Assembly: GCA_045430305.1 (NCBI GenBank)
Contig: JAILXW010000001.1
Location: 1,240,001 to 1,304,000 of the forward strand
Reading direction: 5' to 3'
From: Agarilytica sp045430305
Lineage (GTDB): Bacteria; Pseudomonadota; Gammaproteobacteria; Pseudomonadales; Cellvibrionaceae
Length of the DNA stretch: 64,000 bases
The position numbers and the translations under genes are program-made. A model generated the notes under the pieces. That model was not told the origin of the DNA, did not search any database, and worked only from the letters and a program-made list of their open reading frames with translations. Each line of letters opens with the position of its first letter. Position 1 is the first letter of the stretch. Below, piece after piece: positions 61,543 through 64,000 of this stretch.

Positions 61543-62391
61543 ATGAAATACATGCTGCTCGTAATCGCATGGTCCACAGTAGTAAGTACGACTTTGGAGG
61601 CTGCCCCCAAACACAAAATGACGGGGTCTCACTACGTCAATATGGGCAGCTCCTTCGCGGCAGGTTCTGGTATTACCCCAAACAAGCCTGATAGCGTTAA
61701 GCGCTGCAAGCAAAGTAGTGACAACTACGCCTCTATATTGGCAAAAAAACTTGACCTTACACTTGATGATCGCAGTTGCGCCGGAGCGAAATCAATACAC
61801 CTACTAGAGGCATGGGGCGAACTTGCTCCGCAAATTAATGCGATTAAGCCAGACACAAAAGTCGTCACAATCACGGTAGGCGGCAACGACCTTAATTATG
61901 TCAGAAACCTCTATGCGCTGAGCTGTTCTGAGGAAGAAGGCTTGGTTATTGGCGGCAAGCATATTCCCTGCTTCCCGGAAGTCTCCGCTGAGAAAAGCGC
62001 TTATATACAACTAGAAAAAAACTTAAGAGAAACAATAAGAAAAATATCAGTAAAAGCACCGCAGGCGAGCGTTATTTTTATACAGTACGTTACACTTGTT
62101 CCGGCACGATTATGTGCAGCAACATCACTAACTGAACAAGAGGCACGCCGAATGCGTCGTATCGCCGAACGCCTTTCTAGCATAACAGCCGACGTAGCCA
62201 AAGATTCAGGCGCCATGTTGCTCAACAGTGACGCGCTTTCTATAGAACGCACCCCATGTGACCAAGAGCCGTGGAGCATCGGCAGTACGGTAACGCCCAA
62301 CAATAGCAATGGAATGCCTTGGCACCCAAACAAACAGGCAAACCACGCGATAGCAGAAAAACTACGAGAGATGCTTGCCCTACAAAACTAA
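61543..62391 (+). CDS. Secreted SGNH/GDSL-family hydrolase
   Basis: A 282-aa secreted esterase or lipase. A signal peptide (1-21, ending EAA) is followed by block I with the nucleophile Ser in NMGSSFAAGSG (Ser near 37; the GDSL block reads GSSF, so Asp is Ser), block III GGND (about 114-117; oxyanion Asn) and block V PWHPNKQA with the catalytic His near 266. The catalytic Asp is not obvious. Cysteine pairs (RCKQSSD, RSCAGA, LSCSEE, IPCFPE, RLCAAT, TPCDQE) suggest disulfides. Substrate is unknown. The gene stands alone. Confidence 0.85.
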   Translation: MKYMLLVIAWSTVVSTTLEAAPKHKMTGSHYVNMGSSFAAGSGITPNKPDSVKRCKQSSDNYASILAKKLDLTLDDRSCAGAKSIHLLEAWGELAPQINAIKPDTKVVTITVGGNDLNYVRNLYALSCSEEEGLVIGGKHIPCFPEVSAEKSAYIQLEKNLRETIRKISVKAPQASVIFIQYVTLVPARLCAATSLTEQEARRMRRIAERLSSITADVAKDSGAMLLNSDALSIERTPCDQEPWSIGSTVTPNNSNGMPWHPNKQANHAIAEKLREMLALQN

Positions 62392-62430
62392 AAGCAGGGG
62401 CTGAGCCTAGCCATATAAAAGTGACACCAG

Positions 62431-62895
62431 ATGTGCCGTTTAGAATATATAAAACTCGACCAAATAGACCCCAACGCATTGTTACCCCTATTGAATAAAC
62501 CATCAACAAGGGAACATCTAGTTGATCACGAGATTTTCGATACTGAAAAAGTAACCCTGTGGGTACAAAGCAAGATCGATGTTGACGCCACTAAAGGCTG
62601 CAGAGTTAGAGCCATTATGGCAAATAAACAACTGGCTGGGTGGTGCGGCATACAATTCGAAGACGGGAACTACGAAATAGCGATAGTTATAGAAGACAAC
62701 TATTGGGGCATAGGAATAGCCGTATTTTACGAACTGATGGATTGGGCCAAAGAATTCGGCCACCCTACTATTTTCATTCACCTCCTTAGCTCTCGGCCAG
62801 AATATAAATTCTTACAAAAGATATCTAAAAAAGTGTATAAGAACGAAATGATGGGCAGTAAGTTCTTAACTTACGAGCTAGATGTAAACGAATGA
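62431..62895 (+). CDS. GNAT-family N-acetyltransferase
   Basis: A 154-aa acyltransferase of the GNAT fold. It shows the usual central beta-bulge region LAGWCGIQFEDGNYEIAIVIEDNYWGIGIAVFYEL, in parts GWCGIQF, EIAIVIEDNYWGIGI, with G-I-G-I in place of the common RGxGxG/A motif, followed by a C-terminal helix. The start ATG at 62431 has only GTG-rich sequence upstream. Substrate is unknown. It follows the SGNH gene by about 40 bases. Confidence 0.82.
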   Translation: MCRLEYIKLDQIDPNALLPLLNKPSTREHLVDHEIFDTEKVTLWVQSKIDVDATKGCRVRAIMANKQLAGWCGIQFEDGNYEIAIVIEDNYWGIGIAVFYELMDWAKEFGHPTIFIHLLSSRPEYKFLQKISKKVYKNEMMGSKFLTYELDVNE

Positions 62896-62928
62896 ACCTA
62901 TACGATTCACAGGAATAGATATTGCCCC

Positions 62929-63135
62929 TCACTTCGCCTGAACAAAATATGTAAGCGCTAACACAACAAACCCAACCAGCACAGAAAATATAGGCCGTAC
63001 TTTCTTATCCTCTTCGGAAGCCGCGCCATATTTTCGTTTCGTAATTTGATCTAACAACTCAGCGATTACTTTCCCACTTATAGTTGGAAATACAATACAT
63101 AAAACTCCAATGCCGTATGCAATGAAAACCCCCAC
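62929..63135 (-). CDS. Small two-helix membrane protein, unknown
   Basis: I do not recognise this protein of about 68 aa. Two hydrophobic helices (about 2-20 and 48-66) flank a charged loop rich in K, R and E (KRKYGAASEEDKKVR). I chose the GTG at 63135 (MGVFIAYGIG), since AGAGGA lies about eight bases upstream; an in-frame TTG two codons earlier has too short a spacing. A small hairpin overlaps this ribosome site. Function is unknown. Confidence 0.6.
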   Translation of the reverse strand: MGVFIAYGIGVLCIVFPTISGKVIAELLDQITKRKYGAASEEDKKVRPIFSVLVGFVVLALTYFVQAK

Positions 63136-63140
63136 GTTCA

Positions 63141-63157
63141 AATTCCTCTTAGGAATT
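63141..63157 (-). promoter_or_regulatory. Hairpin over the ribosome site of the small membrane protein
   Basis: AATTCCT (63141-63147) and AGGAATT (63151-63157) are complementary with a three-base loop. In the minus-strand RNA the GAGGA of the ribosome site lies within this stem, so translation may be held back until it opens. Short stem; inference. Confidence 0.4.
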
Positions 63158-63289
63158 TTTTAACACATTTATACCATTAAAAAACCCGGAGATTAACTCA
63201 CGACCGTCTTCATAATTTTAAGACACACCCTCAGCCCAACCAACACCCACCATACTTAACGACCCTTCTTCAGAGCAAGCCAATACCGC

Positions 63290-63865
63290 TTAATGAGGTT
63301 TTTCTTCATGAGCAAGCATCGCCATGTATTTTTTAAATCGCTTTTCTCTGGTTTCTGGCTTCTTTTCGCCCGTCAGACCATAAGCAATAATATAACGACT
63401 CGACTTATTCAGCGTCTCGAAAAACTGCTTCGCGACCGGCCGCGCCTCTAATGCAAATATGAAATCTTCGGGAACCTTCATTTCACTTACCACATAGGCA
63501 TTCTCCCAACGTCCGTCAGCCTTCGCTGCACGCACATGCACAAGACCCGACTCCATCATACGCCCCTCTCGGATCAAACGTTCAACATGCTCGGTGTTTC
63601 TTTTAGACCAGTTACTTCGTGTTTTTCTGGGCGTTATACGCTGAAGGTATGCCTGATCATCAATAGACTTTCTAACACCATCAATCCAGCCCCAGCATAA
63701 AACTTCAATCACGACATCGTTCCAAGTGACACTTTCAACCCCAGCGCCCTTCTTGAATATTTTTATCCACAACTCGCTTTCAGTTGCGTGATTCGCCATC
63801 AGCCACTCAGCGAGATCTATCGGTGTTGCAAATGGCTTGATTTTTAACGGGTCAGGTTCTGGCAT
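63290..63865 (-). CDS. YdeI/OmpD-associated-family protein
   Basis: A 191-aa cytoplasmic protein of the YdeI/OmpD-associated (COG4430) group. It begins with a DLAEWLMANH segment and shows ELWIKIFKKGAG (about 31-42), WNDVVIEVLCWGWIDGVRK, PRKTRSNWSKRN and the C-terminal segment with EDFIFAL. Family members are linked to bacteriocin or peptide resistance in some reports. Length is typical. It is alone at the right side of the window. No neighbour supports a specific role. Confidence 0.85.
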   Translation of the reverse strand: MPEPDPLKIKPFATPIDLAEWLMANHATESELWIKIFKKGAGVESVTWNDVVIEVLCWGWIDGVRKSIDDQAYLQRITPRKTRSNWSKRNTEHVERLIREGRMMESGLVHVRAAKADGRWENAYVVSEMKVPEDFIFALEARPVAKQFFETLNKSSRYIIAYGLTGEKKPETREKRFKKYMAMLAHEEKPH

Positions 63866-64000
63866 ATAGTTAGCTTCTATACATTCTCAGATAGGGATAT
63901 TTCAAGAAGAGCAGTGACTTAAAAAGATTGGAAAATTTAGACGTTTGATGAAATTCTCGAATGAACCCTATAACGCCTCAACAACCGGAACAGCTTTGTT
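63866..64000. other. Right edge, upstream of the YdeI-family gene
   Basis: No full feature is supported. The last 40 bases contain short open frames (from ATG at 63948 and at 63961) that run off the window and have no good ribosome site. The sequence TATAACGCCTCAACAA near 63970-63985 looks a little like the start of an integron attC, but it fails the full RYYYAAC core and its partner half would lie outside. Confidence 0.3.

Noticed and set aside
63252..63293. ACTTAAC/GTTAAGT core resembling an integron recombination site beside the YdeI-family stop
   Set aside because: The opposite core is absent and the spacing to the next AAC-type element is too short for an attC.

Overview
The window is a chromosomal segment of a marine-type gammaproteobacterium. 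It carries no plasmid, phage, IS, CRISPR, tRNA or rRNA gene that I can see. Gene order matches the Pseudomonas/Cellvibrionales pattern: rpsB-tsf-pyrH-frr-uppS-cdsA-dxr-rseP-bamA-skp-lpxD-fabZ-lpxA-lpxB-rnhB on the minus strand, map-glnD-dapC diverging on the plus strand, a YffB-like gene beside dapD-dapE, and dapA-bamC-MBL hydrolase-purC. A long (341 aa) DapD, FabV as enoyl-ACP reductase, MiaE, PilU, several c-di-GMP proteins and moderate AT content suggest a Saccharophagus/Teredinibacter-like member of the Cellvibrionales. That placement is inference, not a database result.

Layout. 1-8.9 kb: the tail of xseA, a CPA2 cation/proton antiporter, OmpW, an orphan ABC ATPase, a TonB-dependent receptor convergent with a membrane-anchored RoxA-like diheme cytochrome, an unknown membrane-anchored coiled-coil protein, and a PilZ protein. 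9-24.4 kb: a minus-strand translation and envelope supercluster covering ribosomal protein S2, EF-Ts, UMP kinase, ribosome recycling, undecaprenyl-PP, CDP-DAG, MEP pathway, RseP, BamA, Skp, lipid A and RNase HII. Perfect intrinsic terminators split it into rpsB, tsf, pyrH-frr and uppS-to-rnhB units. 25.3-30.7 kb: map, glnD, dapC and nth. 30.9-37.6 kb: a dual GGDEF-EAL protein, then yffB-like, dapD, dapE, moaC, moaD, moaE and a small membrane protein in a tightly overlapping run. 37.6-44.7 kb: RsmJ, an OmpA-like lipoprotein, a leucine-rich-repeat lipoprotein, an RND pump (adaptor plus permease) and a second PilZ protein.

44.65-45.14 kb is the most structured non-coding stretch: a nested dyad holding two facing DnaA-box-like 9-mers, a third match further along, and a 41-nt near-perfect palindrome next to the purC stop. 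45.1-51.2 kb: purC, an MBL hydrolase, bamC, dapA, an aldo-keto reductase and fabV on the minus strand. 51.3-57.3 kb: MiaE, an orphan glycosyltransferase, a catalytically degenerate GGDEF protein, a TSUP transporter with a promoter placed for leaderless translation, a CPBP-type membrane protein and a DUF2167 protein whose 3' end lies in a perfect palindrome. 57.5-64 kb: accessory genes, namely a small secreted protein with a Shine-Dalgarno-masking leader, PilU, a VOC/ABM/WYL-regulator operon, an SGNH hydrolase, a GNAT enzyme, a YdeI-family protein and small unknowns.

Functionally the window is mostly core metabolism and envelope biogenesis. DapA, DapC, DapD and DapE cover much of the succinylase route to meso-diaminopimelate and lysine. 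LpxA, LpxB, LpxD and FabZ supply lipid A. BamA, BamC and Skp assemble the outer membrane. GGDEF-EAL, degenerate GGDEF, two PilZ proteins and PilU point to c-di-GMP and type IV pilus control of surface behaviour. I found no clear new multi-gene defence or biosynthetic system. The best candidates for novelty are the non-coding dyads, the RoxA-like/TonB receptor pair, and several degenerate or atypical family members.
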